From Sphingobacterium paucimobilis HER1398 (lineage in GTDB: Bacteria; Bacteroidota; Bacteroidia; Sphingobacteriales; Sphingobacteriaceae), in the NCBI RefSeq assembly GCF_000416985.1, contig NZ_ATDL01000021.1, positions 186,001-250,000 on the forward strand: a stretch of 64,000 nucleotides of DNA, in the 5' to 3' direction. The notes under the pieces were generated by a model. That model made no database searches, was not told where the DNA came from, and saw nothing but the letters and a program-made list of their open reading frames with translations. A program made the position numbers and the translations under genes. Positions 28,992 to 38,320 of the stretch are shown here, one piece after another (position 1 is the first letter of the stretch; the number at the start of each line of letters is the position of its first letter).

Positions 28992-29909
28992 ATGAAAATC
29001 AAAGCAACATTATTTTTAGCAGCTCTATGTGCTGTATCTCTTAACTCTTATGCACAGCGGGGCGAGTGGACTGGTTCTAATACGGTATGGAGCTATGATA
29101 TGACGAAAAAGACAGCAGGTCAGGATTCTGTTGGTGGAGATAACTTATCGTTAGTTTCGACAGGTGCTACGGAAGCATTTTTACCAAGTCCATCCTCTGG
29201 ATCAGCTATAGTGACATCGACGAAGGGAAGTCCCTCCTTTATTCACCAATCGGGGTCTAATGCTTCAGTAAAGGTTAGGGCGGCAAATGAAGACGGATCT
29301 CCTGCCAAGTTCTCTCTGTTTGGTATCAAAGAAGCAACACCGGTGGCAGCAATTTCGTTTACTATTACTCCAAACCACCAGGCCAAAAAATCAGATTGGT
29401 ATATCGTGTTAGGTAAAGAAGCCTTGTTCTTTAAAGATGGCAAGACAACGCTTCCAATCAATAAGACAGGATCATCGCCTAATGCTGCGGTTTTTGCTTC
29501 GTTTAGACTACAGTCTAGTGAAGGTTTTGGTGAAAAAGCAGCAGAAAAATATAGATTCCAAACACGTGAACAAGCGGAGTTGGAAGATGATATTACTTGG
29601 GCAAATAGTAACACTAACCTATTTACAAGAGGTAAGAAGCACGAAGTAGAGATCTACGCTAATAATACCATGGGAGAGCAGAGCTATACGCTTAACGGTA
29701 CAACATATAAAGTTCCTAAAAGAAGTTATCATTTATGGATCGATGGCAAGAAAATAGGTGCGGATTTCCAGGCGAATGCGGTAAGACGTAATCAGCCGTT
29801 GGACTCTTTCCTGATTATGTCTCGTGATGCTGTATCTGGCAGTGTTGGCAGTAAAAATGCTTCAACGATCGAGGTTCGTGACGTGAAAATTAAATATGCT
29901 GCACGCTAA
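28992..29909 (+). CDS. Secreted beta-rich protein of unknown function
   Basis: 305-residue protein with a clean signal peptide (ending NSYAQ). The rest is predicted mostly beta with alternating polar/hydrophobic strands (VAAISFTITP, SDWYIVLGKEALFF, AVFASFRLQSSEGFG, RSYHLWIDGKKIG), compatible with a concanavalin/LamG-type sandwich. I do not recognise the family. The ATG at 28992 was preferred to one at 28968 because it begins the signal peptide directly. It is the last gene before a strong terminator, so it closes the first transcription unit of PUL C. A carbohydrate-binding or lyase-type sandwich is possible but unproved. Confidence 0.55.
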   Translation: MKIKATLFLAALCAVSLNSYAQRGEWTGSNTVWSYDMTKKTAGQDSVGGDNLSLVSTGATEAFLPSPSSGSAIVTSTKGSPSFIHQSGSNASVKVRAANEDGSPAKFSLFGIKEATPVAAISFTITPNHQAKKSDWYIVLGKEALFFKDGKTTLPINKTGSSPNAAVFASFRLQSSEGFGEKAAEKYRFQTREQAELEDDITWANSNTNLFTRGKKHEVEIYANNTMGEQSYTLNGTTYKVPKRSYHLWIDGKKIGADFQANAVRRNQPLDSFLIMSRDAVSGSVGSKNASTIEVRDVKIKYAAR

Positions 29910-29935
29910 TTTGTTCGAAAAGTCAAAATAGAATA

Positions 29936-29968
29936 GATAGTCTTCATCCGTCACGGATGAAGACTATC
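29936..29968 (+). terminator. Stem-loop terminator inside PUL C
   Basis: Perfect 15-bp stem (GATAGTCTTCATCCG at 29936-29950, CGGATGAAGACTATC at 29954-29968) with loop TCA. It separates the SusCD/propeller genes from the esterase/lyase genes. Confidence 0.75.
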
Positions 29969-30001
29969 TCTAACTGTTTGATCATCATTAATTGAATACA
30001 T

Positions 30002-30073
30002 ATGAAATATCCATGTAGCAGCTGCTGCACAAACACGAATGAATATAGTTTGGATATACCATATGACAGATAA
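30002..30073 (+). other. Possible 23-codon small ORF with a cysteine cluster
   Basis: An ATG at 30002 opens a 23-codon frame (MKYPCSSCCTNTNEYSL and six more residues) ending at TAA 30071-30073. Its first bases repeat the start context of the esterase gene at 30119 (ACATATGAAAT in both). It could be a leader peptide, a decayed duplicate of the esterase start, or chance. Confidence 0.2.
30044..30052 (+). promoter_or_regulatory. Candidate promoter for the esterase/lyase unit of PUL C
   Basis: TATAGTTTG resembles TAnnTTTG with one extra base. It lies after the terminator at 29936-29968 and 66 nt before the esterase ATG, inside an imperfect inverted repeat (29999-30013 with 30051-30065, 13 of 15 pairs) that could be an operator. 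Confidence 0.3.
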
Positions 30074-30118
30074 AAGACAAACCGAGCTTGCGAGCTCATC
30101 GAAGATAATTATATACAT

Positions 30119-31432
30119 ATGAAATCTAGGCTTATACTTAAACCTATTGGAAAGGTAGGACTGTTATTAGCACTTTGCTTATTATCTCTTGTTGTTTACT
30201 CACAACGGAAACCACAAGCTTTAACTTTTGGACTTTCCTTGGACCATTCCGATTGGGTTTACAAAGTAGGCGAGCCAGTTAAAGTGACTGGAGTAGTAAA
30301 ATACAACGGTAACGTACTTCGAAATATAAAAATCAATTACGAGGCGGGGCCTGAAATGTTGTCTCCATTACTAAAAGATAGTACGTCATTGACCGATGGT
30401 ACTTTTGCCGTAGATATGGGTACAATGGATCAGCCGGGATTTCTTCGGTTTGCTGTTAGCACTGAGTATGAGGGAACCAAGTACAGAGAGGTTATTACAG
30501 CGGGATTCGATCCTTACAGTATACAACCGACAGTAGAAATGCCAGTGGACTTTATGCAATTTTGGAACAATGCTATAGAACAGAATAGAAAGTTGCCCCT
30601 GGAAACAACGATGACACTATTGCCAGAGCGATCTACAGAAGATGTCAACGTATATGAAGTTTCTTTCCAAAACTATAAAGAAGGAAGTAGGATTTATGGA
30701 ATCCTTTGTGTCCCCAAAGCAGAAGGAAAATATCCAGCGATATTCAACCCGCCAGGGGCAGGTATACACAAAATACAAGGTGATCTGAACACGGCGCAAA
30801 GTGGTTTCATCACCTTACAGATTGGAATTCATGGAATTCCACTAAATATGGATGCAGCAGAATATAAAAAGCTCGCTAATACTACATTCAAACGGTATCG
30901 GGTTGATGGTATGAACAATCGTGATACCTATTATTTCAAACGTGTCTATTTAGGCTGTGTTAGAGCTATAGATTTTATATACACGTTGCCACAGTTTGAC
31001 GGAGAAAATATTGCTGCTGTAGGAGGTAGTCAAGGCGGAGCATTGTCTTTGGTTACGACAGCTCTTGACAGCAGAATTAAATATATATCGGCCTATGCAC
31101 CTGCATTAGCAGACCTTCCAGGTTATTTGCACAATAGAGCAGGTGGCTGGCCGCACTTGTTTAAGAGTCATGTTAATGATAGTAACAGAGAAAGAGCGAC
31201 GAAGAGTTTGCAGTACTATGATGCCGTAAACTTTGCCAAAAACATTAAAGTTCCTGGACTATACAGTTGGGGTTTTAATGACGAGACCACCCCTCCCACG
31301 ACTATGTTTGCGGTTTACAATTCCATAACGGCTCCTAAAGAGCTTTTTATAGCCAAGGAGACAGGGCATTGGTACAGTAATGAACAGACGGGCTTGAGAA
31401 AGAAGTGGTTAAAAAAGACAATGAAAAAATAA
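30119..31432 (+). CDS. CE7-type acetyl esterase (acetyl xylan esterase family), copy 1
   Basis: Alpha/beta-hydrolase of the AXE1/CE7 group (Pfam PF05448) that removes acetyl groups from carbohydrates. 437 residues, signal peptide about 1-29 (VVYSQ), an N-terminal beta domain (about 35-130) not found in the minimal enzyme, then the hydrolase. Catalytic residues are visible: S304 in GGSQGG, D388 in GFNDETTPP and H417 in TGHWYS; the spacings of 84 and 29 match B. subtilis CE7 (88 and 29). It is followed 16 nt later by a heparinase-like gene, suggesting deacetylation before or with lyase cleavage. A paralogue is at 42918. Confidence 0.9.
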   Translation: MKSRLILKPIGKVGLLLALCLLSLVVYSQRKPQALTFGLSLDHSDWVYKVGEPVKVTGVVKYNGNVLRNIKINYEAGPEMLSPLLKDSTSLTDGTFAVDMGTMDQPGFLRFAVSTEYEGTKYREVITAGFDPYSIQPTVEMPVDFMQFWNNAIEQNRKLPLETTMTLLPERSTEDVNVYEVSFQNYKEGSRIYGILCVPKAEGKYPAIFNPPGAGIHKIQGDLNTAQSGFITLQIGIHGIPLNMDAAEYKKLANTTFKRYRVDGMNNRDTYYFKRVYLGCVRAIDFIYTLPQFDGENIAAVGGSQGGALSLVTTALDSRIKYISAYAPALADLPGYLHNRAGGWPHLFKSHVNDSNRERATKSLQYYDAVNFAKNIKVPGLYSWGFNDETTPPTTMFAVYNSITAPKELFIAKETGHWYSNEQTGLRKKWLKKTMKK

Positions 31433-31448
31433 TAAAATAGGGATTAGG

Positions 31449-34400
31449 ATGAAAGAAATGAAATTGACAGTCTATTTGTTTTTATTGATAGGAATCTGCA
31501 GTAGCGGTATGGTTGTCCATGCGCAACAATTGGACGAGTTTTTATATGATAAAGTCACTTATAATCTAAAGCGTACCCCTACAGCTCCTATTTCGGGAAC
31601 GATGAAAGCCTATCACCCATCGGAATTTATCTCGCTAGCCACCAAAGGGAAGGCTAGTAATGTGGTGATTGTAAAAGCTGATAAAGCTGAAAATAATCAT
31701 TGGGGAGAATTGTTGCGTACTGCACTCTCCAAGGCCTGGAAAGTCGATGTACCTCTTGTTGATTGGGAAGAAGCTCGACTGGGTAACCGTCACCTTATTC
31801 TTTTCGGAAAGCCTAATTATAATATGCCGCTTCGTGAATTGGAGGCAAATACATTACTTGGTAAGAATGAACGAGGCTATGAATTGCGGACTATTCCCAA
31901 TGCACTTTCTTGGCAAAAAGATGTTTTATATATCAATGGTATAGACGAAGCAGACTTCAAACAAGCGATTCAGATACTACTTGAAAAAACATCCAATCCA
32001 GATAAGATTAAGCATTTTATTGCTTGTAAAGGCTGGGCTGGTGAGAACGTAGAAAAAGATAGCAAAGATTTTCTAAAAGAACTCGAAGACCATTATGCAA
32101 AGGATGATTCTCGGAGAAATAACCTAGCAATCCAAAATAATTTAGAAAAGGCCGTATATAAATATAAAATGACTGGTGATGAGCGCTATGCGGAGACTTT
32201 TTCCAAAATGATGAATTATATTTTGGACCGTTACGATGAATTTGTAGGACCTCAGAAAACTCCGCCTACTTTTGAGTTTCATGTATTCCCGGCCTATATG
32301 TATCACATGGAGAATACGAAAGCTTTTTCGGATGCTGACAGATTGAAAGCTATTGAATTCATGCGCCGGATTGGCGAGGAGGCCATGGATTATTGGGAGA
32401 TGAAAGAACCCATGGAGTTTTATCAAGATGGATTTCAAGGGTATATTACCAACCACTCTTGCTTTGCGTCCCGGACCGTATTTTCTATCTCAAGATATTT
32501 GTTGTCGAGATACAATTACGAACCAGTACGCTATTGGAAGGAAGTTGCGGACAATGGGTTTGATGGAGTAGCACTTAATCCCTATTCGCCTGAGGATGCT
32601 GCTGGCTACCAATATTTGGTCTATCGAATCTTTGTCGATTATGCATTGATGAGCGGACGTTATAAGATGGATTTTTTTAGAGCTCCTTTATTTCAAGGTT
32701 ACTTACAATTTGCGAAGGCTCAATACAACCATTTAGGCTATATGGCTGGTTATGGAGATGCTTTTGCCATCGGGCACTACAGTTCGCATCCATTCCTTTT
32801 GCAAGCTATTGAACTTTTTGATGATAACGAAGCCAAATATTTATTGGAACTTATCGAACGGAATAAAACAGGAAAGGGAATCGAGACCAAAATCAATCTT
32901 CCGCCACCAAGTCCAGAGACACATGGGATGCATTATTTTGTGCTCAACGAGTTTAAGAAGGAACAGTATAAGATAAAGAATTATTTTAAGACACCACTGT
33001 TGGACAAAGCTATCTTCAGAAGTGGTTGGGATGATAAAGCAGACTTCCTTACGGTAACGGGAATCAATGGTGATGGTCGTAACCATGGCCACTTTGATGC
33101 CAATGGTATCAGTCAATACATTGTCGGTGATAGACTATGGTTGTGGGAGGGGGATTATATCAAGAAATTTCCAGATGACCATAATTCGATGGTGGTGAAT
33201 AGGGATGGTAAAAACTTTGATTTCAGCAGAAATTTTAAAGTGAGGAATAAATCTGCGGCTTCACAAGTAACAGCTGCATTGCAGAGTAAAGATAAATCAC
33301 AGTCGTTGATGTCATTATTATTGGAAGAATATAATGGCGTCAATTGGACGCGTAATATCAATTATCTCGCTAAAAAGGGATTATGGGTTATTGATGAAGT
33401 GGATGTTCTTTTACCAGGAGACTACGGTATAGAGATTTATTGGAGGAGCGTTGGTAATATGCGTACAAAAGATCAGGGAGTACAGTTCACGCAACGTCCT
33501 TCTAGCGATGGAATACCGTATAACTTCTTTGTTGTTGAAGGAAGTGGAGCGAATGTGTTTACCAAGAGTTTCTTTGATTCAGGACATGGTAGAAAGGACG
33601 GGAATATCTCGGGCTACAAGAAAAACTTCGATGTCAATACCCGACAGGTCGTACAGCGTAGACAGGGACAGTATCAAAAGGGAGATAAACTCTACTATGT
33701 CAATTTTATGATGGCAGAAGCAGGTAAAAACCCACAAGCACCTCAAGTACAGCAAATAGATAAAAATGTATTTGCAGCAGCAGCTCGAAAAGAATATCAT
33801 GTAGCGGTAATGGGACAATACAAATCAGGAAATATAGAGATCGATGCCGATCGATGCTTTATGGGGCCTGCAGGTATAATAGCCGCAGGTGCAAAAACTA
33901 TTCGTATGGGCAGCTATACATGGACCTCCGATACGCCAAAAGATTTTGTACTGGACTACAATGAAGGTTTGGGTGAGGAATATTTGGGGTTATTAAAGAG
34001 CACTTTTGAGAAAGGTAGCTCGGCCTCCCTAGCGAAGGTAGCAGCGGTAGACGTCCCAGAAGTAAAGGCAAAGAAAATTAAAACATTGAAAAGTCATGTG
34101 TCAGCAATGGCACAACAGGGTAAACTTGTTGGTATAGGTACAGCAGACGGTACGTTTATGGTATTGGATGAGTCGGGCAATACCATTGCTGAACATACCT
34201 TCCCCAAGCAGATTACGGCTATCACACCGATTCGCACAGAAGCCGGAACGCGATGGGCAGTCGCTGTTTTCCCTGAAAGCCGATCTGCTGGTAAAGCTTC
34301 CTTGCATCTAATTGATGAAGAAGGAGCAATAGCCTGGACAAACAGTATAAATTCTTGGCACAACCGATATGGTACTATCACGACGATGTTTACGGCTCAG

Positions 34401-35117
34401 CTTGATAAGACTGGTGTACCTGCTATCATTGCGGGATCACAAGGCTGGCATTATTACGCTTTTGCACATCAAACCGGCAAACAAATCTTTAGGGCACCTA
34501 TTACGCACGGAGCGACAGTAGGAGCAGCAGGCGATATGGATGGAGATGGTCTTGACGATATTGCGGCAGGAGCGGAATACTATTATCATCAGTTGACCAA
34601 TCACAAGGGAGTGCCTTCGGAGCGGTTCTCCGCTTCACCGTGGAATTATTCCGTAGTCGTCAAAGATCTGGACGGCGATGGTATGAAAGAGGCTGTATTT
34701 GGCAGGGGCGATGGGTGGCTCTATGTCAATGTACCTAAGGGTAATAAGTTTAAGACCTGGCGGGCGAATGTTGGGGGGCGGCCTATAGCTATCGTGGATC
34801 TGGAAGCTGGCGCTACGAAGCTGGCAACTGCTACGGAGATGGGGGATGTAGTCTACTTGGACGGCAGTGGCAAGGTCTTGAAGTATGTTAAACTGCCTGG
34901 GCAATTAACTGACCTGAAGGTCAGTAATGGTATATTATTAGCGAGTTGTATAGATGGTTGGGTATACACCTTGAATGCTGATGGACAAGTGTTGGGAAAA
35001 TCCAGTTATGCACACGATCCGACTTCTATTTATGCCACAAAAATTACTGTTGATTCGGATATGGCAGCTTTCTTTAATGGAAAGGATATTTATTACTTGA
35101 CCGATTTTAAACGATAA
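31449..35117 (+). CDS. Heparinase II/III-like protein with C-terminal propeller, copy 1
   Basis: 1222-residue exported protein, probably a polysaccharide lyase. Signal peptide about 1-25 (VVHAQQ), an N-terminal domain (30-190), an alpha/alpha-toroid (about 200-510) and a heparinase II/III-type beta-sandwich. The motif DGRNHGHFDANG (D542 to G553, with N545, H546, H548) matches the histidine region of that superfamily. The C-terminal third (about 880-1222) is a separate beta-propeller with FG-GAP-like calcium loops DMDGDGLDD (from 1029) and DLDGDGMKE (from 1073). This fusion is unusual in my experience. A close paralogue is at 39247. Lyase activity and substrate (uronate-containing, acetylated glycan) are inferred from fold and neighbours. 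Confidence 0.75.
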   Translation: MKEMKLTVYLFLLIGICSSGMVVHAQQLDEFLYDKVTYNLKRTPTAPISGTMKAYHPSEFISLATKGKASNVVIVKADKAENNHWGELLRTALSKAWKVDVPLVDWEEARLGNRHLILFGKPNYNMPLRELEANTLLGKNERGYELRTIPNALSWQKDVLYINGIDEADFKQAIQILLEKTSNPDKIKHFIACKGWAGENVEKDSKDFLKELEDHYAKDDSRRNNLAIQNNLEKAVYKYKMTGDERYAETFSKMMNYILDRYDEFVGPQKTPPTFEFHVFPAYMYHMENTKAFSDADRLKAIEFMRRIGEEAMDYWEMKEPMEFYQDGFQGYITNHSCFASRTVFSISRYLLSRYNYEPVRYWKEVADNGFDGVALNPYSPEDAAGYQYLVYRIFVDYALMSGRYKMDFFRAPLFQGYLQFAKAQYNHLGYMAGYGDAFAIGHYSSHPFLLQAIELFDDNEAKYLLELIERNKTGKGIETKINLPPPSPETHGMHYFVLNEFKKEQYKIKNYFKTPLLDKAIFRSGWDDKADFLTVTGINGDGRNHGHFDANGISQYIVGDRLWLWEGDYIKKFPDDHNSMVVNRDGKNFDFSRNFKVRNKSAASQVTAALQSKDKSQSLMSLLLEEYNGVNWTRNINYLAKKGLWVIDEVDVLLPGDYGIEIYWRSVGNMRTKDQGVQFTQRPSSDGIPYNFFVVEGSGANVFTKSFFDSGHGRKDGNISGYKKNFDVNTRQVVQRRQGQYQKGDKLYYVNFMMAEAGKNPQAPQVQQIDKNVFAAAARKEYHVAVMGQYKSGNIEIDADRCFMGPAGIIAAGAKTIRMGSYTWTSDTPKDFVLDYNEGLGEEYLGLLKSTFEKGSSASLAKVAAVDVPEVKAKKIKTLKSHVSAMAQQGKLVGIGTADGTFMVLDESGNTIAEHTFPKQITAITPIRTEAGTRWAVAVFPESRSAGKASLHLIDEEGAIAWTNSINSWHNRYGTITTMFTAQLDKTGVPAIIAGSQGWHYYAFAHQTGKQIFRAPITHGATVGAAGDMDGDGLDDIAAGAEYYYHQLTNHKGVPSERFSASPWNYSVVVKDLDGDGMKEAVFGRGDGWLYVNVPKGNKFKTWRANVGGRPIAIVDLEAGATKLATATEMGDVVYLDGSGKVLKYVKLPGQLTDLKVSNGILLASCIDGWVYTLNADGQVLGKSSYAHDPTSIYATKITVDSDMAAFFNGKDIYYLTDFKR

Positions 35118-35173
35118 GAATTAAAGATGTGCGGAATGGCACAGACGATATTAACCATTTAACCTAAGTCGTT

Positions 35174-38100
35174 ATGATAAGATTTAATTCAATTCAACGT
35201 CTTCTAAAGACTGAATATACTAGCAGAGGCTTTGTTTTTAAACGAACGTCTCTACTGGTATATATCTGTGTTTCTATTCTTTCGTTGTCAATAGCGAAAG
35301 TTGGATATGCACAGGAACATACCTTTGACTGGGCTGTATCTATGAATGTGAACGCTACTAGAGGGGATGCTGCGTTGTTTTCTACGGCGGTGGACGCGAG
35401 CGGAAACGTTTATGTCGTTGGGCAGTTTGAAGGTACGAATGTCGATTTTGACCCTGGATCAGGGGCCTATTTGATGAGTTCAACCGGTGGGCAAGATATT
35501 TTTGTTCAAAAACTAGATGCTAATGGTAATTTTTTATGGGCAAGGAGATATGGTTCGGCTACCGATGATGTCGCTTATGGTATAGCCTTAGATAACATGG
35601 CAAATGTCTATTTGACAGGACGATTCACGCAAACGGTGGAATTTGATCCTTCTACCGTGCTTACCTCTAAAGGGGCAGCAGATGGGTTTGTACTGAAACT
35701 AAGTACAGAAGGAGATTTTATATGGGCCAAACAAATGGGAGGTACTGGCTTTGACATAGCTAATGGTATTGCAGTGGATGTTGACGGTGACGTGTATACC
35801 ACAGGAAGTTTTGTGGGAACTGCAGATTTTGATCCAGGTTCTGGTGTTTATAATCTTGTCGGACAGGGGAGTACTACAGATATCTTTGTTCAAAAATTGG
35901 ATCGTGATGGCAACTTTGTGTGGGCTATCGGCATGGGAGGGCCGACCAATGATGTGGGATATTCTTTAGGGGTTGATGCAGCGAAGAATGTATATGTTAC
36001 TGGAAATTTTACAGGGATTGCTACTTTTGGGAATGTGACACTTAATGCTGGTACTACTGGTGCTAGAGATATTTTTGTAACTAAAATTAATGCCAATGGG
36101 ACTGTTTCTTGGGCAAAAAGTATGGGACTTCCAGCTCCTCATGATGATAGCTTCGGTCTCGCAGTAGATCCGACCGGCAACGTATATGTGACAGGAGGGT
36201 TTCGCGGAAATAATGCGCCTTTCGGTCCATCGATAAAACTGACTTCTATTAGTGCAGGTGTACATGATGTTTTTGTACAAAAGCTCAATACAAATGGAAC
36301 AGTGTTATGGGCCAAAAATATTGGTGGAGCTGCTGCTGATTCCGGATACTCCATTGCTTTAGATGGGGAGGGGAATGTTTACACAACAGGATATTTTACC
36401 GCTGGGGCTGATATTGATTTTGATCCAGGGGAAGGTAATTTTCCGTTGGTGTCTAATGGTTTAACAGATGCGTTTGTATTGGTGCTCAATAATGACGGTA
36501 ACTTTGTCTGGGCGAAGTCGATGGGAGGAGCAGGAAGTGACGCTGGCCATTCTGTTACAGTAGATAAGCTTGGCAATGTTTACACAGCGGGTAGGTTCAC
36601 TGGAACTGTAGATTTTAATTCTAATGGTAATGCGTTTCCTTTGACTGCGGGCAGTAGTACTACCTATGCGGCTTTCATACAGAAGTTAAAGCCTGTTATT
36701 AAAATCACAGCAACATGGAATGATGGTACAAATGAGATTCCTGTTGAGGCAGGCGATCCATTGGAGCTAGTCTATGGAGATCAAGGAACGTTGACACTAT
36801 CACACAACAATCTTGATGTACCAGCTCCGGTTTTTTCCTTTGTCCAAGATCCAGCAGTAGACCCTTTACTCGCTGTCACTACACCATCTGTAGGCAATAC
36901 GTATACCATCAAAGGTGTCAGAGCCAATGCCTCAGGTGAAGAGGGAACACTGAAAGTAACGTTACCAGGGACATCCAATCTCGATGGTGCTGAATTAGAA
37001 TTTACTGTTGTGGTGAAAAAAAGACCGATAACTGTTTCATCAAATGTATTGACGAAATCATTTGGAACGGGAGAGCCGACTTTTAATTTTAGTGTTTCAG
37101 AAGGGACATTAAATACTGGGCATACGACAACGGGAGCACTGACTCGTAATGCTGGGGAGACCATGGGGTATTATGATTTTCACTTGGGTTCCTTGGCCGT
37201 GATGAGTGGATCGGACAATGTGACCAGTAATTATGTAGTCACAATAGATCCTGCACAGTTTCAGATTATTGGTATGCCGCTTACGATTACAGCCACAGGA
37301 GAGGTGAGCAAACTCTACGGGGCAAATGATCCGGCATTTACATACATCGTCAGTCAAGGTAGTCTTCCTTCTGGCTATAGTTTGACCGGAACATTGGAAC
37401 GTGGTGCAGGTGAAGATGTAGGGCATTATCCTTTTATGACAGATGCGTTAGTAGTGAAGGATGGGAATGGACAAGATGTTACATCAAGTTATACGATTAC
37501 TTCGGATCCTCAGGTATTATTTTCTATTAAGCCGGTAGCGTTAACGATATCTGCAGTAGCCAATACCAAAGTATATGGTCATGATGATCCTGTATTTGCA
37601 TATACAGTGACAGGCTTAGTACATAATGAGGATCCCTTCAGCTTGTTTAGCGGTTCTTTAAAGCGTGAACCGGGTGAGGATGTTGGGGAATATCAGATCC
37701 AGCCTTATACACTTTCATTAAATAGTACGAATTATGAATGGAATCCCAATGATTTTATAGAAGCGATATTTAAGATTACAAAGGCATCACAGGTGATTAC
37801 GCTATCAGTAGCGACACAGGTACAGTTGAACGCGGGAACACTACCTGTGGTGGCCACATCTGACAGTCAATTGCCAGTTACGTTGACAGTGGATGACGAG
37901 AGGTTGGCCACGGCAGTGGGCGCTGAGCTGGTATTGTTAAAAGGAGGAACGCTTACCGTGAAGGCATCACAGGTGGGAAATCATAACTATGAAGCAGCAA
38001 CTGATGTGACAGCACTGGTTCAGATTATAGATCCTAAAAGCAGTCCGCTCATCGTCGTTCAACAGGCGGTGTCTCCTAATGGGGATGGAGTAAACGATTT

Positions 38101-38317
38101 TCTGACTATCGAAAATATCGAAAGATATCCTGAGAATCATTTAACAATCATTGACCGTAGTGGCAATCTGATTAAAGAAATCACGGGATATGATAATGAT
38201 CAACGTGTATTTACGGGAATGGATGTTCCCGACGGTACTTATTTCTATAAGTTGAAAATTAAGATCAGTGGCAATTGGCAGTATTATCAAGGATTTATTG
38301 TCGTGAAAAAGAACTAA
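35174..38317 (+). CDS. T9SS-exported SBBP-repeat/MBG-domain surface protein
   Basis: 1047-residue protein with a long N-terminal signal (cleavage near VGYAQ). Residues about 50-510 hold seven repeats of the SBBP propeller type, each with a core like NFVWAKSMGGAGSD and GNVYTTGYF, enough for a seven-bladed propeller. Then come an Ig-like region, three MBG domains (ITVSSNVLTKSFGTGEPTF, LTITATGEVSKLYGANDPAF, LTISAVANTKVYGHDDPVF) and a final Ig-like unit. The last 90 residues form a gliding-motility-type (CHU_C, type B) T9SS sorting domain, recognised by SPNGDGVNDFLTIENIERYP and the YFYKL ending. It should be secreted by T9SS and held at the surface, probably by the PorP/SprF protein encoded 3 nt downstream. 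In this PUL it may bind the polysaccharide or present enzymes. Confidence 0.88.
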   Translation: MIRFNSIQRLLKTEYTSRGFVFKRTSLLVYICVSILSLSIAKVGYAQEHTFDWAVSMNVNATRGDAALFSTAVDASGNVYVVGQFEGTNVDFDPGSGAYLMSSTGGQDIFVQKLDANGNFLWARRYGSATDDVAYGIALDNMANVYLTGRFTQTVEFDPSTVLTSKGAADGFVLKLSTEGDFIWAKQMGGTGFDIANGIAVDVDGDVYTTGSFVGTADFDPGSGVYNLVGQGSTTDIFVQKLDRDGNFVWAIGMGGPTNDVGYSLGVDAAKNVYVTGNFTGIATFGNVTLNAGTTGARDIFVTKINANGTVSWAKSMGLPAPHDDSFGLAVDPTGNVYVTGGFRGNNAPFGPSIKLTSISAGVHDVFVQKLNTNGTVLWAKNIGGAAADSGYSIALDGEGNVYTTGYFTAGADIDFDPGEGNFPLVSNGLTDAFVLVLNNDGNFVWAKSMGGAGSDAGHSVTVDKLGNVYTAGRFTGTVDFNSNGNAFPLTAGSSTTYAAFIQKLKPVIKITATWNDGTNEIPVEAGDPLELVYGDQGTLTLSHNNLDVPAPVFSFVQDPAVDPLLAVTTPSVGNTYTIKGVRANASGEEGTLKVTLPGTSNLDGAELEFTVVVKKRPITVSSNVLTKSFGTGEPTFNFSVSEGTLNTGHTTTGALTRNAGETMGYYDFHLGSLAVMSGSDNVTSNYVVTIDPAQFQIIGMPLTITATGEVSKLYGANDPAFTYIVSQGSLPSGYSLTGTLERGAGEDVGHYPFMTDALVVKDGNGQDVTSSYTITSDPQVLFSIKPVALTISAVANTKVYGHDDPVFAYTVTGLVHNEDPFSLFSGSLKREPGEDVGEYQIQPYTLSLNSTNYEWNPNDFIEAIFKITKASQVITLSVATQVQLNAGTLPVVATSDSQLPVTLTVDDERLATAVGAELVLLKGGTLTVKASQVGNHNYEAATDVTALVQIIDPKSSPLIVVQQAVSPNGDGVNDFLTIENIERYPENHLTIIDRSGNLIKEITGYDNDQRVFTGMDVPDGTYFYKLKIKISGNWQYYQGFIVVKKN

Positions 38318-38320
38318 CAG

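Noticed and set aside
30084..30097. Small hairpin GAGCT-TGCG-AGCTC before the esterase gene as a terminator
   Set aside because: The stem is only 5 bp with no T-run, and a much stronger terminator lies upstream at 29936.
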